A stretch of DNA of 64,000 nt from Vibrio spartinae (GCF_024347135.1 NZ_AP024907.1:2409001-2473000), one strand, 5' to 3'. Counted from the stretch's first letter, positions 1-13,745 are shown. Notes: generated by a model not told the origin, from the letters alone. A program made the numbers and translations.

Positions 1-2428
1 CTTCAAAACGCACAAATTCTTCAACTAGCGGTGCCCGAGTTTCTCTCGATTTCGGGAAGTTACTGGCAGCCATAAACAGTCCGGATGCGCCATCACGCAA
101 GACAAAATAAGCATCCGATTTCTCACAGGGTAACTCTGGGAAATGAACCGGTTCTTCCTTCGGTGGGGCAACCTCACCATTTTTCAGAATTTTTCGGGTA
201 TTTTTACACGACTCATTGGTACATCCCATATATTTGCCGAAACGACCATTTTTCAGCACCATATCTGCGCCACACTTGTCACACTCGACAACGGGCCCAT
301 CATATCCTTTAACCTTAAATTCACCATGTTCGACGATATAACCGTCACAATTCGGGTTGTTACCACAGACATGTAATTTTCGCTTATCATCAATCAGATA
401 AGCATCCATGGCAGTTTCACAAATAGGACAACGTTTCTTTGCCCGCAAGGCCGCAGTTTCAACATCCTCTTCAAGGACATTAATCACCCCATCCTCATCC
501 CCCAAATTAATCGTCGTCTTACAACGTTCTTTTGGTGGTAAAGCATATCCAGAACATCCGAGGAATACCCCAGTGGACGCGGTACGAATCCCCATCGGCC
601 GAGAGCATGTCGGACACTCGATATCCGTCAGAACGATATGATTCGGCTTCATACCACCATCTTCTTCCTGCTTCTCTGCTAGTCCCAGAGAGACGGAAAA
701 ATCACTGAAGAAATTATCAAGAACACCTTTCCATTTCACATTCCCTTCGGCAACCTGATCCAGCTTCTCTTCCATTCGGGCAGTAAAATCATAGTTCATC
801 AGGTCATTGAAACTATCATCTAAACGATCAGTGACAATCTCACCCATTTTTTCAGCATAGAAACGCCGTTGCTCAATTTTTGCGTAGCCGCGATCTTGGA
901 TTGTGGAGATAATCGACGCATAAGTCGATGGACGACCAATCCCGCGTTTCTCAAGCTCTTTTACAAGCGCGGCTTCGGTATATCTTGCTGGTGGTTTGGT
1001 AAAGTGTTGCTTCGGATCCAATGCGTCTAAAGATAGCGTTTCTCCAATTTGCACACCTGGCAGAATTTGATCTTCATTCTTACCCATCGGTCTCTGAACA
1101 CGAGTCCAACCATCAAACTTCAGAATACGCCCTTTCGCTTTGAGGGTATATTCAGCCGCTTTCACACTAATTGTGGTTGAATCATAGCGTGCTGGCGTCA
1201 TCTGACAAGCAACAAACTGATTCCAGATTAATGTGTATAGTTTATGTGCATCGGCTTCCATCCCTTCCAGCGTATCCGCTAACACATTGACATCTGAAGG
1301 ACGAATCGCCTCATGGGCCTCTTGCGCCCCCGCTTTACTGCCATACACATTGGGACCATCGGGTAAATATGCTTCCCCGAAATTTGTCTGCACATAATCC
1401 CGAACCGCATCAACAGCTTCGGAACTCAGATTCGTCGAATCCGTCCGCATATAAGTGATATAACCCGCTTCGTACAAACGCTGCGCGAGCATCATGGTTT
1501 TCTTCACACCATATCCCAAACGCGTACTTGCCGCTTGTTGCAATGTCGAGGTAATAAATGGTGCAGAAGGTTTGCTCGATGTGGGGCGGTCTTCCCGCTT
1601 ACACACTTCATATTGTGCCGACTCAAGCACGCGAACCGCTGTTTTTGCATCCTGCTCATTCAATGGCTTAAATGCCACACCATCTTTCTGTGCGACGAGC
1701 AAGCGCAAGTCTTTGCCATGCGGGGTTTGAGTATCAGCATGGATATCCCAAAACTCTTCCGGCACAAATGCCTTAATTTCTCGCTCTTTTTCAACCAGTA
1801 GCTTGACTGCCACGGACTGAACCCGACCCGCAGACAAGCCACGAGCAACTTTCTTCCACAACAGCGGAGAAACCATGAACCCCACAACACGATCCATAAA
1901 ACGACGTGCCTGCTGAGCATTCACACCATCCATATTCAGTTCACCGGGCTCATGGAAGGCCTGCTGGATCGCATTCTTGGTGATTTCATTAAAGACAACG
2001 CGTTTGTAGCGGTCTTCTTCTCCACCGATAATTTCGCGTAGATGCCATGCTATTGCTTCCCCCTCGCGGTCCAAATCCGTTGCGAGGTAAACGCAGTCAG
2101 CATCTTTTGCTAACTTCTGAAGTTCAGAAACGACTTTTTCCTTACCCGGAAGCACCTGATAATTCGCTTCCCAATCATGATAAGGATCAACCCCCATTTT
2201 TTTAATCAGTGCATTGCGTTCTTTTTCTTTTTTTAAACGTTCTTTCTCTTCTGCACTTAAATGTTTCGTTGAAACGGGTGTTGATTTTTTGGTTGAACTT
2301 GCTTGACCAGAGGTAGGAAGATCTCGGACATGACCGACACTAGACTTCACAATATAGTCTCGGCCAAGATATTTATTAATCGTTTTAGCTTTGGCTGGAG
2401 ACTCCACTATAACCAGTGATTTACCCAT
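1..2428 (-). CDS. topA: DNA topoisomerase I (C-terminus beyond window)
   Basis: Type IA topoisomerase that relaxes negative supercoils. About 809 codons are visible; E. coli TopA has 865, so roughly the last 60 residues lie outside the window. The protein opens [20 protein letters not shown], the Toprim start, with the acidic DLDREGEA motif near residue 110. The nucleophilic tyrosine is Tyr326 in [10 protein letters not shown]. Three tetracysteine zinc ribbons follow in the C-terminal third (CPTC, CPIC and CDKC starts). It is transcribed away from yciN. A lysine-rich insert near residues 45-70 is a linker, not an extra domain. I am sure of the family and of the start. Confidence 0.97.
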   Translation of the reverse strand, partial: MGKSLVIVESPAKAKTINKYLGRDYIVKSSVGHVRDLPTSGQASSTKKSTPVSTKHLSAEEKERLKKEKERNALIKKMGVDPYHDWEANYQVLPGKEKVVSELQKLAKDADCVYLATDLDREGEAIAWHLREIIGGEEDRYKRVVFNEITKNAIQQAFHEPGELNMDGVNAQQARRFMDRVVGFMVSPLLWKKVARGLSAGRVQSVAVKLLVEKEREIKAFVPEEFWDIHADTQTPHGKDLRLLVAQKDGVAFKPLNEQDAKTAVRVLESAQYEVCKREDRPTSSKPSAPFITSTLQQAASTRLGYGVKKTMMLAQRLYEAGYITYMRTDSTNLSSEAVDAVRDYVQTNFGEAYLPDGPNVYGSKAGAQEAHEAIRPSDVNVLADTLEGMEADAHKLYTLIWNQFVACQMTPARYDSTTISVKAAEYTLKAKGRILKFDGWTRVQRPMGKNEDQILPGVQIGETLSLDALDPKQHFTKPPARYTEAALVKELEKRGIGRPSTYASIISTIQDRGYAKIEQRRFYAEKMGEIVTDRLDDSFNDLMNYDFTARMEEKLDQVAEGNVKWKGVLDNFFSDFSVSLGLAEKQEEDGGMKPNHIVLTDIECPTCSRPMGIRTASTGVFLGCSGYALPPKERCKTTINLGDEDGVINVLEEDVETAALRAKKRCPICETAMDAYLIDDKRKLHVCGNNPNCDGYIVEHGEFKVKGYDGPVVECDKCGADMVLKNGRFGKYMGCTNESCKNTRKILKNGEVAPPKEEPVHFPELPCEKSDAYFVLRDGASGLFMAASNFPKSRETRAPLVEEFVRFE

Positions 2429-2861
2429 AATTGACTCAAATGTCCTTAATCCAAATGCGAACTTGGTCGCAATTACACTCAAAATTAGACTTCTTTTTAC
2501 TATCGAGCGAGATAACAAGAAGATCAACCTGTTTTTGCAAATTGATACTTAATTGCTCGACAATTGTCCGAATCGAATTTTAGCTTAGTCTAAAACTCAG
2601 ATATACACTCAGGTAATCTCACTCAGGAAACCGCCTTGCATGCTGGTGCACATTCTCAAACGGCTATCTCAAACTGCCTGCGTATACTAAATGGACTCTC
2701 GACATCTCTCGAAAAAAATCCACCGTTCTATGGGATAAGTCACAGAATAAGCCATGATAGCGACCGTAATTCTGCCTTCTGAACGAGCCCTTCCTCACAA
2801 AAACTGCATATCAGCGCCATTTCGGTATAAAATGGGCCGACTTGGATGAAAGGAGGTACGA
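2429..2861. other. topA-yciN divergent intergenic region
   Basis: This 433-bp gap between divergent genes has no convincing open frame. It holds the candidate topA promoter and, near 2826, a TATAAA that could be a -10 for yciN. I see no RNA gene or repeat. Confidence 0.5.
2499..2527 (-). promoter_or_regulatory. Candidate sigma-70 promoter of topA
   Basis: On the minus strand TTGATC and GATAGT are 17 bp apart, about 70 bp upstream of the topA start. This is a match by eye to the -35/-10 consensus. The real topA promoter region may hold several start sites. Confidence 0.4.
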
Positions 2862-3128
2862 ATGAACGATAAAAAAGCCATTTCCACTTCAGATCTACTA
2901 ATGATTGCCAATCAATTGATTCAGGAACATGAACATTACATTGAAGGGATGCGTGCAGAGTCCGTTGCAGAAAAAGACGGTGTACTGGTATTTAAAGGCA
3001 ACTATTTTCTCGATGAACAAGGCTTACCGACGACAAAAACAACCGCAGTATTTAATATGTTCAAATATTTAGCGCATCAACTGTCTAAAGAATTTACGCT
3101 TCAGGGTGAGGCCAGCGCAACACGATAG
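2862..3128 (+). CDS. yciN: YciN family protein (DUF2498)
   Basis: A small cytosolic protein of 88 residues; E. coli YciN has 83. The middle block, GVLVFKGNYFLDEQGLPT followed by KTTAVFNMFKYLAHQLS, is nearly the same as E. coli YciN. No signal peptide or membrane segment is present. The start has a strong ribosome binding site, AAAGGAGG, spaced 5 bases. The molecular function is not established as far as I know; yciN is also next to topA in E. coli. It is convergent with aroA. Confidence 0.93.
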   Translation: MNDKKAISTSDLLMIANQLIQEHEHYIEGMRAESVAEKDGVLVFKGNYFLDEQGLPTTKTTAVFNMFKYLAHQLSKEFTLQGEASATR

Positions 3129-3151
3129 AAGCGCATTCATATCATTGATTT

Positions 3152-3184
3152 ATGCCACTTACGTCAGGTAAGCGGCATATTTTG
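3152..3184. terminator. Shared yciN/aroA terminator hairpin
   Basis: The arms ATGCCaCTTAC and GTAAGcGGCAT pair around a 5-base loop, followed by a short T-rich stretch. It sits between two convergent genes and could serve both. Confidence 0.6.
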
Positions 3185-3222
3185 ATATCCTGATGCGATT
3201 GACTGCGCTCTGTCATCCGTTA

Positions 3223-4518
3223 TTACGCATTATGCGAACAACTTAAGCCTTGCAAACGGTCAAAATAATCAGGAAAAGTCTTCGACGTACACCCCGGATC
3301 ATTAATCGTCACCGGTGTCTCACTCAAAGCAACCAGTGAAAAGCACATTGCCATACGATGGTCATCATAGGTATCAATTGCCGCATGTTGCAAAACCGCT
3401 GGTGGGGTAATCATGATATAGTCTTCCCCTTCTTCAACCTGAGCACCGACTTTACGGAGTTCCGTTGCCATCGCAGTCAGACGGTCAGTTTCTTTCACTC
3501 GCCAGTTATACACATTACGAATGGCAGTCGTACCTTCAGCAAACAACGCCGTGGTGGCGATCGTCATTGCTGCATCAGGAATATGATTGAAATCCATATC
3601 GACAGCCTGTAACGTACCACGGTGAGCACAGATATAGTCATCTCCCCACTCAATTTTAGCGCCCATTTTTTCTAGTGCATCAGCAAAGTGAATATCACCC
3701 TGAATACTATTTTTACCAATCCCAGTGACTTTCACCGAGCCACCTTGAATCGCAGCAGCGGCAAGAAAATAAGAGGCCGACGAAGCATCGCCTTCAACAA
3801 GAAAATCACCGGGCGATACATAGGACTGCTCACCCTGAATGATAAACTCGCGATAATCGTTATTGGTGACGGAGACACCAAATGTAGCCATCGTGTGCAG
3901 CGTAATATCGATATAGGGTTTAGAGACTAATTCACCAACAATCTCAATACGTGTTTCACTGTCAGCCAACGGTGCAGACATAAGAAAGGCCGTCAGAAAC
4001 TGGCTGGAAATAGACCCGTCAATACGAACGGTCCCACCTTTCAGCCCCGTACCACGAATCCGTAGTGGCGGAAAATTTTCATTCTCCAGATACTGAATAT
4101 CCGCACCCGCCTGACGTAGTGCATCGACCAAATGGCCAATCGGCCGCTCTTTCATCCGCGGTTCACCGGTCAGCGTATAAGAGCCGGTCCCCAGACACAA
4201 AGCCGCTGCTAAAGGGCGCATCGCTGTACCGGCATTACCGAGAAACAGTTCCAGAACATCACTTTCTGATTGGAAGGCATGGCCCAGTCCATCCACTTCA
4301 CAAACTGTTTTATCCTCAGAAAGACGATAGGATACCCCTAGTGATTTCAATGCATTCAACATATGGCGGATGTCATCACTATCGAGCAGATTGGTCAGAC
4401 GCGTCGTCCCTTTAGCTAAAGCGGCTAAAAGTAGCGCTCGGTTGGATACACTTTTTGAACCGGGTAAATTGACTTCACCCTGAATACTTTTGATCGGTTG
4501 TAATGTAAGGCTTTCCAT
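3223..4518 (-). CDS. aroA: 3-phosphoshikimate 1-carboxyvinyltransferase (EPSP synthase)
   Basis: Joins phosphoenolpyruvate to shikimate-3-phosphate in the chorismate pathway, in the cytosol. The 431-residue length fits the E. coli enzyme (427). Visible signatures are [20 protein letters not shown] near the N-terminus (substrate-binding Lys/Ser) and [15 protein letters not shown] near residue 95, both diagnostic. KETDRL near residue 340 is a PEP-site motif. In E. coli aroA follows serC; here it does not, and the upstream neighbour is an unrelated envelope protein 152 bp away. Confidence is high for function and start. Confidence 0.97.
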   Translation of the reverse strand: MESLTLQPIKSIQGEVNLPGSKSVSNRALLLAALAKGTTRLTNLLDSDDIRHMLNALKSLGVSYRLSEDKTVCEVDGLGHAFQSESDVLELFLGNAGTAMRPLAAALCLGTGSYTLTGEPRMKERPIGHLVDALRQAGADIQYLENENFPPLRIRGTGLKGGTVRIDGSISSQFLTAFLMSAPLADSETRIEIVGELVSKPYIDITLHTMATFGVSVTNNDYREFIIQGEQSYVSPGDFLVEGDASSASYFLAAAAIQGGSVKVTGIGKNSIQGDIHFADALEKMGAKIEWGDDYICAHRGTLQAVDMDFNHIPDAAMTIATTALFAEGTTAIRNVYNWRVKETDRLTAMATELRKVGAQVEEGEDYIMITPPAVLQHAAIDTYDDHRMAMCFSLVALSETPVTINDPGCTSKTFPDYFDRLQGLSCSHNA

Positions 4519-4670
4519 CTAAAGATTGTTTTCCTTGCACCACTCGTGTTTATGTTGATGAGCAGTGAAAATTTTTCGTATAGTGAGACTATCGAAATTC
4601 CTGAGTGAAAACTAGTCTCAAAAACATCAATTCATAGAAAAGACACCTTGTTAGAATCGGCCTTCTGAGC

Positions 4671-5126
4671 TTAATAGACTTTATCGACGCGAACGCCATC
4701 ATCAAAGTAAAGAATACGAACCCGCTCATCCTGAGTAAAAATCATATTGGGATCGACCTCCTGAATCACATCGATATACCGTTTCCCTTCAACTTTGATC
4801 AATAATTCAACCGCCTTATCCTCTCTTTGATAAGAGCGATTCGCATGATGCCGGGCAATACCGCCACCAGCAATCGAGCCCACAATCGTCGCCAATGACT
4901 GACCGTGTCCATCACCAAATTGGTGGCCAATGATACCACCAGCGACGGCACCGATGAAGGTTTCCCAACCATTGGCACGAGCGTGGACCACTTCTGTCTG
5001 AGAAAAATAACGGACCGACTCAATCTGACCAAAAACGACTTGATTCACTGGACGCGCAACATTTCTTTCATAAGCAGCATTTGCAATCAGAGGAAAAACA
5101 AATAAGATCAGGATTAACAAGCGCAT
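4671..5126 (-). CDS. Glycine-zipper 2TM domain envelope protein
   Basis: A 151-residue exported protein. The N-terminus is a clear signal peptide (MRLLILILFVFPLIANA, cleavage probably before AYERN). There is no lipobox cysteine, so it is not a SlyB/Pcp-type lipoprotein although it carries the same domain. Residues about 57-90 form the glycine zipper, with repeats such as GAVAGGIIGHQFGDGHG and GSIAGGGIA. The C-terminal half is a small beta domain. It probably sits in or at the outer membrane; the role is not known. It is divergent from aat, with only 28 bp between the starts. Confidence 0.8.
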   Translation of the reverse strand: MRLLILILFVFPLIANAAYERNVARPVNQVVFGQIESVRYFSQTEVVHARANGWETFIGAVAGGIIGHQFGDGHGQSLATIVGSIAGGGIARHHANRSYQREDKAVELLIKVEGKRYIDVIQEVDPNMIFTQDERVRILYFDDGVRVDKVY

Positions 5127-5154
5127 AAATAGATCTCCGATGAACTGAATTGAT

Positions 5155-5874
5155 ATGACAATCTATCTCCCAGAACTAGCCATGGATGAATACTCATTCC
5201 CACCGCTCAATCAAGCACTAGACGATCCAAACGGGTTGCTGGCCTTTGGTGGCGATCTCCATCCGGATCGGCTTCTTGCTGCATACCGTTCTGGCATCTT
5301 TCCCTGGTATAGCCCCGGGGAACCGATTCTGTGGTGGAGCCCTTCCCCAAGAGCTATTATCTCACCTAAGACATTTAAACCAGCCAAAAGTCTCCGTAAA
5401 TTTCAGAGAAAAGCGAGCTATGCCATCAGTATGAATCAGTGTACTGATAAAATCATAGAATTATGTGCGGATACACGCGCCCCCGCAGAGACTTGGCTAA
5501 CGCCTGAAATGAAAGCGGCTTACCAACGGCTGTCTCGCTTAGGCTACTGTCACTCAATTGAAGTCTGGCAGGATTCAGAAATTATTGGTGGTTTATATGG
5601 GATTCAAATCGGACAGCTCTTTTGCGGTGAGTCCATGTTCAGTTTGAAAACCAACGCCTCTAAAATCGGGTTATGGGCCTTCTGTCGGCATTTTTCCCGG
5701 CATGGCGGGCAACTTATCGATTGCCAGGTCATGAATTCCCATTTGGCATCTTTGGGTGCTGAAGAGTTTGAGCGTGACCAATTTATAAAAACATTATCCA
5801 AACTTAAATATAAAGAGATAGATCCCAGCTGTTATTCACCACAGTGGATATCATTGGGCCTATCAGCAGACTGA
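5155..5874 (+). CDS. aat: Leucyl/phenylalanyl-tRNA-protein transferase
   Basis: Transfers Leu or Phe from aminoacyl-tRNA to the N-terminus of proteins with basic N-terminal residues, marking them for ClpS-ClpAP (the N-degron pathway). The 239 residues include the family signatures FPPLNQAL, GLLAFGGDL, YRSGIFPWY and WWSPSPRAI near the N-terminus, and GGLYGIQIGQLFCGESMFS in the middle. It is followed 9 bp later by bpt, so they are very likely co-transcribed. The start fits family length, although the ribosome binding site is weak. Confidence 0.96.
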   Translation: MTIYLPELAMDEYSFPPLNQALDDPNGLLAFGGDLHPDRLLAAYRSGIFPWYSPGEPILWWSPSPRAIISPKTFKPAKSLRKFQRKASYAISMNQCTDKIIELCADTRAPAETWLTPEMKAAYQRLSRLGYCHSIEVWQDSEIIGGLYGIQIGQLFCGESMFSLKTNASKIGLWAFCRHFSRHGGQLIDCQVMNSHLASLGAEEFERDQFIKTLSKLKYKEIDPSCYSPQWISLGLSAD

Positions 5875-5883
5875 TCGAATTTT

Positions 5884-6570
5884 ATGCAAAATATACGAAT
5901 TGGATTAAGCCATAGTCATTCATGCAGCTACTTACCGGACCGGCAAGAGCGTGTCGCGATTGCTATGGATGGAGATCTACATACACCTACCCAGTATGAA
6001 ATGTTACTCGCCAACGGATTCAGAAGAAGTGGTGATACAATCTATAAACCTCATTGTGATAACTGCCAGCTGTGTCAGGCGATTCGAGTGTCGATCACCG
6101 CATTTGATCTCAGCAGAAGTCAAAAACGCCTCTTAAATAAGTCGAATCAGTTTCACTGGGAAGTCAAAGAAAGTCTGGATCCAGACTGGTACTCTCTATA
6201 CAAACGCTACATCAACCAGCGTCACCATCATGGCTCCATGTATCCCCCCAACCGAGAAGATTTCGCCCAGTTTTCTTCCTGTAGTTGGCTCAAGACAGTT
6301 TACCTGCATATTTATAAGGCAGAACAACTTGTTGCGATTGCCGTCACTGATCTCTTGCCGCAAAGCGCAAGCGCTTTCTACACGTTTTATGACCCTGATG
6401 AGAAGCTTTCACTGGGGACACTGGCTGTCCTGTTGCAGGCTCAATATTGCCATCAACAGCAAAAAACTTGGCTCTATCTGGGTTATCAGATCGATGAATG
6501 TCCGGCAATGAATTATAAAACACGCTTTCAACCGCATCAAAGGCTAGTAAATCAACGTTGGCAAGGGTAG
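5884..6570 (+). CDS. bpt: Aspartate/glutamate leucyltransferase (bacterial ATE-type)
   Basis: Belongs to the arginyl-tRNA-protein transferase fold family. The Vibrio vulnificus member, Bpt, is known to transfer leucine to N-terminal Asp or Glu, creating a ClpS-recognised N-degron. The 228 residues show the N-terminal ATE domain with Cys14, Cys58, Cys61 and Cys64 (the cysteine cluster PHCDNCQLC) and the C-terminal domain with YLGYQIDECPAMNYK. It sits directly after aat. E. coli lacks this gene. Leucine rather than arginine as donor is inferred from the bacterial branch, not read from the sequence. Confidence 0.93.
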   Translation: MQNIRIGLSHSHSCSYLPDRQERVAIAMDGDLHTPTQYEMLLANGFRRSGDTIYKPHCDNCQLCQAIRVSITAFDLSRSQKRLLNKSNQFHWEVKESLDPDWYSLYKRYINQRHHHGSMYPPNREDFAQFSSCSWLKTVYLHIYKAEQLVAIAVTDLLPQSASAFYTFYDPDEKLSLGTLAVLLQAQYCHQQQKTWLYLGYQIDECPAMNYKTRFQPHQRLVNQRWQG

Positions 6571-6602
6571 AATACGCGCAACTTTACTATTTTCAGAGAT
6601 GA

Positions 6603-6626
6603 CGGCAAAATATATGCCGGATTTTT
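6603..6626 (+). terminator. Weak hairpin with T-run after bpt
   Basis: A 5-bp stem (CGGCA / TGCCG) with a 7-base loop is followed by GGA and five T's, upstream of infA. It may partly separate bpt from infA transcription. The stem is short, so this is uncertain. Confidence 0.4.
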
Positions 6627-6650
6627 CGCCACATTTTGAAGAGGATTTAA

Positions 6651-6869
<219 letters not shown>

Positions 6870-6892
6870 TCCCTCAAGTAGTCTGCCAAAAG

Positions 6893-6919
6893 AAAACGGA
6901 GCAAAATGCTCCGTTTTTT
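6893..6919. terminator. Bidirectional infA/clpA terminator
   Basis: The arms AAAACGGAGC and GCTCCGTTTT pair around a 5-base loop and end in a run of six T's; the A-run on the other side makes it work in both directions. It lies between convergent infA and clpA. Confidence 0.9.
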
Positions 6920-6940
6920 ATCACCTCAATCCACAAATGA

Positions 6941-9208
6941 TTAATGAACTGCGGCTTCTTTTGCTCCGATGTACTCAAACACAGGCTCGTCATCTTTCAG
7001 AGAAACTTTCACGGTACCACCATCCACTAAAGCACCGAACAGTAATTCGTTTGCCAGTGGTTTTTTCAGTTTTTCCTGAATGACTCGTCCCATCGGACGT
7101 GCGCCCATCTCTTTATCGTAACCTTTCTGTGCCAGCCAGTGTCTCGCTTCTTCAGAAACCTCCAGCGATACACCGCGTGCATCCAGTTGAGCTTGTAATT
7201 CAACCACAAATTTATCAACAACCTGATGAATGACTCGCTCATCCAGTGCATTAAACCAGATAATATTATCTAAACGGTTTCTGAACTCTGGACTGAAGAC
7301 CTTCTTAATCTCAGACATGGCATCATGGCTGTGATCCTGCTGAATCAAACCAATTGATTTCTTCACGGTTTCTGCAACACCGGCATTGGTCGTCATGACC
7401 ATAATGATATTGCGGAAGTCCGCTTTGCGTCCATTGTTATCCGTCAGAGTACCATTATCCATCACTTGCAATAACAGGTTAAAGATATCTGGATGCGCTT
7501 TCTCAATCTCATCAAGCAAGACCACCGCATGAGGATGTTTGATCACAGCATCCGTCAATAATCCCCCTTGATCGTATCCGACATAACCCGGAGGAGCACC
7601 GATTAAGCGGCTGACTGAGTGACGCTCACCATATTCAGACATATCAAACCGCAGTAGTTCAATCCCCATCAACTTCGCAAGCTGGATGGTCACTTCAGTT
7701 TTACCGACACCAGTCGGGCCGGCAAACAGGAATGAACCGACGGGTTTGTTTTCGGCACCTAACCCAGCTCGCGACAATTTGATCGCTTCACTCAGTGCGT
7801 CAATCGCATTATCCTGCCCGAATACCAACATCTTCATTTTCTGATCGAGGCTTTGTAAAACATCTTTATCAGAAGAAGACAATGATTTCTCAGGAATTCG
7901 AGCCATTTTAGCAACCATTGTTTCGATGTCCGAGACACCAACAGTTTTCTTACGCCGACTTGCAGGCACCAAACGCGCTCTTGCACCCGCTTCATCAATC
8001 ACATCAATCGCTTTATCAGGTAAGTGGCGTTCGTTGATATATTTCGCTGACAACTCAACCGCAGCCCGAAGTGCTTTATTGGTATAACGCACTTCATGGT
8101 GAGCTTCATATTTCGATTTCAGTCCCATCAAAATCTTCGTGGTGTCATCCAACGATGGCTCCGCAATATCAATTTTTTGGAAACGACGAGAAAGCGCACG
8201 CTCTTTTTCAAAAATATTACTATATTCCTGATAGGTGGTAGATCCGATGCAACGTAACTTACCGCTACTCAAAAGTGGCTTAATTAAATTCGCGGCATCA
8301 ACCTGTCCGCCCGACGCTGCACCAGCACCAATGATGGTGTGAATCTCATCAATGAACAGAATCGCGTCTTTTTCTTTTTCCAGCTGTTTCAGGATATTTT
8401 TGAAGCGTTTTTCAAAATCACCTCGGTATTTTGTTCCGGCCAGCAAGGAACCGATATCCAGTGAATAGATCACACTGTCTTTGATAATTTCGGGAACCTG
8501 TCCTTCGACAATTCGCCAGGCAAGCCCTTCGGCAATTGCCGTTTTACCAACACCAGCTTCACCAACCAGTAGTGGGTTATTCTTACGACGACGGCATAAG
8601 ACCTGTACAGTCCGTTCCAGTTCGTAGTCCCGTCCAATCAATGGATCAATTTGACCATTTTTTGCTAACTGGTTCAGGTTGTTCGCAAAGTTTTCGAGAC
8701 GTTCTTCAGAAGGTGTATCTTCTGTGCTGTCTGCACCAAAAGAATCAGGTGCAGATTCATCACTGGCTCCTGATGTTTTGGTAATACCATGAGAAATGTA
8801 ATTGACGATATCCAAACGGCTAATATCGTGTTTTTTCAGCAGATACGCTGCCTGAGATTCTTGTTCACTAAAAATTGCAACCAGAACATTCGCACCAGTG
8901 ACTTCATTTCGTCCAGAAGACTGAACATGAAATACCGCACGTTGTAATACCCGCTGAAAACTCAGGGTTGGCTGTGTTTCCCGCGTTTCGTCATTTTCCG
9001 GAATCAGGGGTGTAGTTTTGTCGATAAACACATCCAACTCTGAACGCAAAGCATCCAGATCCGCTCGACAAGCGATGAGTGCTTCTTTCGCCGCTCCATT
9101 CTCTAACAATGCAAGCAACAAATGCTCGACAGTCATATACTCATGCCTTTTATCCCGCGCTCGGGCAAAAGCATTGTTCAAACTAGATTCTAGTTCTTTG
9201 TTAAGCAT
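6941..9208 (-). CDS. clpA: ATP-dependent Clp protease unfoldase subunit ClpA
   Basis: A AAA+ unfoldase that feeds substrates to ClpP and accepts N-degron cargo from ClpS. I set the start at [14 protein letters not shown] (755 residues), preceded by AAGGGGG; an in-frame extension of 26 residues to 9286 has no family support. Order: N domain (1-140), D1 with Walker [11 protein letters not shown]2 with Walker [10 protein letters not shown]. The IGL loop that docks on ClpP is present (KKSIGLIQQ). It lies 40 bp after clpS on the same strand. No clpP is in the window. Confidence 0.97.
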   Translation of the reverse strand: MLNKELESSLNNAFARARDKRHEYMTVEHLLLALLENGAAKEALIACRADLDALRSELDVFIDKTTPLIPENDETRETQPTLSFQRVLQRAVFHVQSSGRNEVTGANVLVAIFSEQESQAAYLLKKHDISRLDIVNYISHGITKTSGASDESAPDSFGADSTEDTPSEERLENFANNLNQLAKNGQIDPLIGRDYELERTVQVLCRRRKNNPLLVGEAGVGKTAIAEGLAWRIVEGQVPEIIKDSVIYSLDIGSLLAGTKYRGDFEKRFKNILKQLEKEKDAILFIDEIHTIIGAGAASGGQVDAANLIKPLLSSGKLRCIGSTTYQEYSNIFEKERALSRRFQKIDIAEPSLDDTTKILMGLKSKYEAHHEVRYTNKALRAAVELSAKYINERHLPDKAIDVIDEAGARARLVPASRRKKTVGVSDIETMVAKMARIPEKSLSSSDKDVLQSLDQKMKMLVFGQDNAIDALSEAIKLSRAGLGAENKPVGSFLFAGPTGVGKTEVTIQLAKLMGIELLRFDMSEYGERHSVSRLIGAPPGYVGYDQGGLLTDAVIKHPHAVVLLDEIEKAHPDIFNLLLQVMDNGTLTDNNGRKADFRNIIMVMTTNAGVAETVKKSIGLIQQDHSHDAMSEIKKVFSPEFRNRLDNIIWFNALDERVIHQVVDKFVVELQAQLDARGVSLEVSEEARHWLAQKGYDKEMGARPMGRVIQEKLKKPLANELLFGALVDGGTVKVSLKDDEPVFEYIGAKEAAVH

Positions 9209-9248
9209 TGGGACCCCCTTAAGGAACAACCTTGTTGTTCGGCAAGTA

Positions 9249-9569
9249 CTAAGCTCGCTCCATGATACAAAGCAATGGGTGTTCATGTTTCTTTGAATAC
9301 AGTGACACTTGTGCCACTTTCATCTCAGCAACCTCAGCAGTATACGTCCCACAAATCGCCTTCCCTTCGTAATGCACCTTCAGCATAACTTGAGTCGCTT
9401 GATCAATATCCATCGCGAAAAAACGCTCCAGAATCTCAATTACGAAATCCATCGGTGTATAGTCGTCATTCATCAGAATCACGTTATACATAGACGGGGG
9501 CTTCACTGCTGTTTTTTCTTTCTCCAGTAAATCTGAGTCTGGAGCCACCCATTCAAAATTTTTACTCAT
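9249..9569 (-). CDS. clpS: ClpS adaptor (N-degron recognin)
   Basis: Binds N-terminal Leu, Phe, Tyr and Trp and hands the protein to ClpA. It has 106 residues. The conserved core YNVILMNDDYTPMDFVIEIL holds the Asn-Asp-Asp and Met gate positions of the binding pocket, and MLKVHYEGKAICGTYTAEVA is the second signature. The flexible N-terminal tail of about 25 residues that enters ClpA is present. It is first in a clpS-clpA unit, divergent from cspD. Confidence 0.97.
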   Translation of the reverse strand: MSKNFEWVAPDSDLLEKEKTAVKPPSMYNVILMNDDYTPMDFVIEILERFFAMDIDQATQVMLKVHYEGKAICGTYTAEVAEMKVAQVSLYSKKHEHPLLCIMERA

Positions 9570-10022
9570 AACGGTTGTGAATCAGAGAGTTTTCCATTTA
9601 GATTAATTATATTTAGGCTTCTAGCAATAGAACTATGTTTCTTAGCCAACTGATATGAAGTTCCGAGCGCCGAAGCGAAAACATCTCATACTTAGAGACT
9701 AATGCACCAATTGTATCGCTGCAAATAAAAGATTGCTAATTCGAATTACGATATCGATGCCAACTACTTTTTCACGACAGATGTCTGCTTATTGTAGTTA
9801 TAGAAATGTAAACAATAACGCAATTTGTTGCAAAGATGTCGATGTTTACACACTTTTTCTATTGACTGTCACTGATGATTGTTTAAATTGGTCAATTAGT
9901 GACTGGTTAATTTGGCAGCAGCGCTGAATTAAAGATCACAGCAGTGAAAACAAAATTGTAAAAAACAGTAACGTTTTCTTGTCGACAACATCAGTAAAAA
10001 AAATGCATGAGGGATGTAAAGC
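9570..10022. other. clpS-cspD divergent intergenic region
   Basis: A 453-bp gap with no credible gene. It is AT-rich and holds imperfect repeats around TTGACTGTCACT, TGGTCAATTAGTGAC and TGGTTAAT between 9862 and 9915. The cspD transcript probably has a long 5' leader here, as is usual for csp genes, but no structure was computed. Confidence 0.45.
9862..9889 (+). promoter_or_regulatory. Candidate cspD promoter
   Basis: TTGACT and TAAATT are separated by 16 bp, about 130 bp upstream of the cspD start. This is a consensus match by eye only. Confidence 0.35.
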
Positions 10023-10250
10023 ATGGCTACCGGTAAAGTAAAATGGTTCAATAACGCCAAGGGATTTGGTTTTATCTGCTCTGAAGGAGGAGAAGGAGAA
10101 GGTGACATTTTTGCTCACTACTCAACGATCCAGATGGATGGCTATCGTACCTTAAAAGCAGGTCAACAAGTTTCATATGAGATTGAACAAGGACCAAAAG
10201 GCTTCCACGCTAGCTCCGTTGTACCAATCGAGGCTCAACAAGCCAAGTAA
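10023..10250 (+). CDS. cspD: Cold-shock-domain protein CspD
   Basis: A single-stranded nucleic acid binding protein of 75 residues. E. coli CspD is induced in stationary phase and blocks replication. The cold-shock domain has RNP1 as KGFGFI and RNP2 as DIFAHY, with TGKVKWFNNAKG at the front. The insert GGEGEG between the motifs and the tail after the domain are CspD-like rather than CspA-like. Position next to clpS is conserved. A hairpin terminator follows. Confidence 0.95.
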   Translation: MATGKVKWFNNAKGFGFICSEGGEGEGDIFAHYSTIQMDGYRTLKAGQQVSYEIEQGPKGFHASSVVPIEAQQAK

Positions 10251-10289
10251 ACATTGTCGCTGCCAAACATGTCTATACATGGTTGTAAT

Positions 10290-10310
10290 AAACCCGCCAA
10301 AGGCGGGTTT
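10290..10310 (+). terminator. cspD terminator
   Basis: AACCCGCC and GGCGGGTT pair around a 3-base AAA loop, followed by TCG and a T-rich stretch. It may also act on icd reading the other way. Confidence 0.75.
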
Positions 10311-10324
10311 CGTTATTTATGTGT

Positions 10325-10351
10325 GTCGGTCAATTAGGCATATTGACCGAC
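10325..10351 (-). terminator. 10-bp hairpin downstream of icd
   Basis: GTCGGTCAAT and ATTGACCGAC pair perfectly around a 7-base loop, 28 bp beyond the icd stop. There is no T-run, so it may be an mRNA 3' end stabiliser or part of a compound end with the cspD hairpin. Confidence 0.5.
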
Positions 10352-10354
10352 AAC

Positions 10355-13032
<2,678 letters not shown>

Positions 13033-13716
13033 ATGTCTTTCCCGTCACGCAATCCCTCATCGTTGCGTCGCTCCACTCATCAGCGGTCAAAAAACGCAAA
13101 ACTTTCTCAGCGTTCGTCCCATCGTGCCAAACCATCAAGCCAGAAAAAATCACGGTCCCTTTCTACGCCTGAAGAGAGAAAAGTCATTTTGTTCAATAAA
13201 CCCTATGATACATTGAGCCAGTTTACCGACAGTGACGGCCGCCAAACACTGGCTGATTTTATTCCGATCAAAGATATCTATGCTGCAGGTCGTCTGGATC
13301 GAGATAGTGAAGGTTTGATGGTGTTAACCAATGATGGTCAGTTACAGGCCAAACTGACACAACCGCAGTCAAAATCGCCCAAAACTTACTGGGTTCAGGT
13401 TGAAGGGGCACCGAAAGAGTCAGATCTTGAACGACTCAGGCGTGGCGTGACGCTCAAAGATGGTCCGACACTGCCTGCCATTGTCGAAATCATCCCTGAA
13501 CCTCAAATATGGCCTCGCACACCACCGGTCCGGTTCCGTGCTGCCATTCCGACGACTTGGCTATCGATTACCATTATTGAAGGGCGAAACCGTCAGGTTC
13601 GACGGATGACGGCTCATATTGGCTACCCAACCTTGCGGCTGATTCGCTATTCAATTGGCGACATGACGTTAGGTACTTTGCAACTGGGAGAATGGCAAGA
13701 AATCAGCACCTTTTAA
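13033..13716 (+). CDS. rluE: 23S rRNA pseudouridine synthase RluE
   Basis: Makes a pseudouridine in 23S rRNA (position 2457 in E. coli). It belongs to the RsuA/RluB/E/F family, with the catalytic Asp89 in GRLDRDSEG. It opens its core with [20 protein letters not shown] and ends the core with [20 protein letters not shown]. There is no S4 domain, as expected for RluE. Residues 1-50 form a Ser/Arg/Lys-rich disordered tail. The ribosome binding site AAGGAAG supports this start. It is convergent with the his operon. Confidence 0.93.
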   Translation: MSFPSRNPSSLRRSTHQRSKNAKLSQRSSHRAKPSSQKKSRSLSTPEERKVILFNKPYDTLSQFTDSDGRQTLADFIPIKDIYAAGRLDRDSEGLMVLTNDGQLQAKLTQPQSKSPKTYWVQVEGAPKESDLERLRRGVTLKDGPTLPAIVEIIPEPQIWPRTPPVRFRAAIPTTWLSITIIEGRNRQVRRMTAHIGYPTLRLIRYSIGDMTLGTLQLGEWQEISTF

Positions 13717-13726
13717 AGTGCTGATT
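13701..13726. terminator. Hairpin between rluE and hisIE
   Basis: AATCAGCAC and GTGCTGATT pair around an 8-base loop; the stem overlaps the rluE stop codon and is followed by CCTTT. It probably ends rluE and may help end the his operon. Confidence 0.55.
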
Positions 13727-13745
13727 CCTTTGAGCCCCAATCTGG

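Noticed and set aside
4065..4415. 116-codon plus-strand frame inside aroA
   Set aside because: It lies antisense to the aroA coding frame, which has clear family motifs; no ribosome binding site.
9209..9286. 26-codon N-terminal extension of clpA
   Set aside because: MLNKELE is the family start and has AAGGGGG in front; the extension overlaps the clpS end region only.
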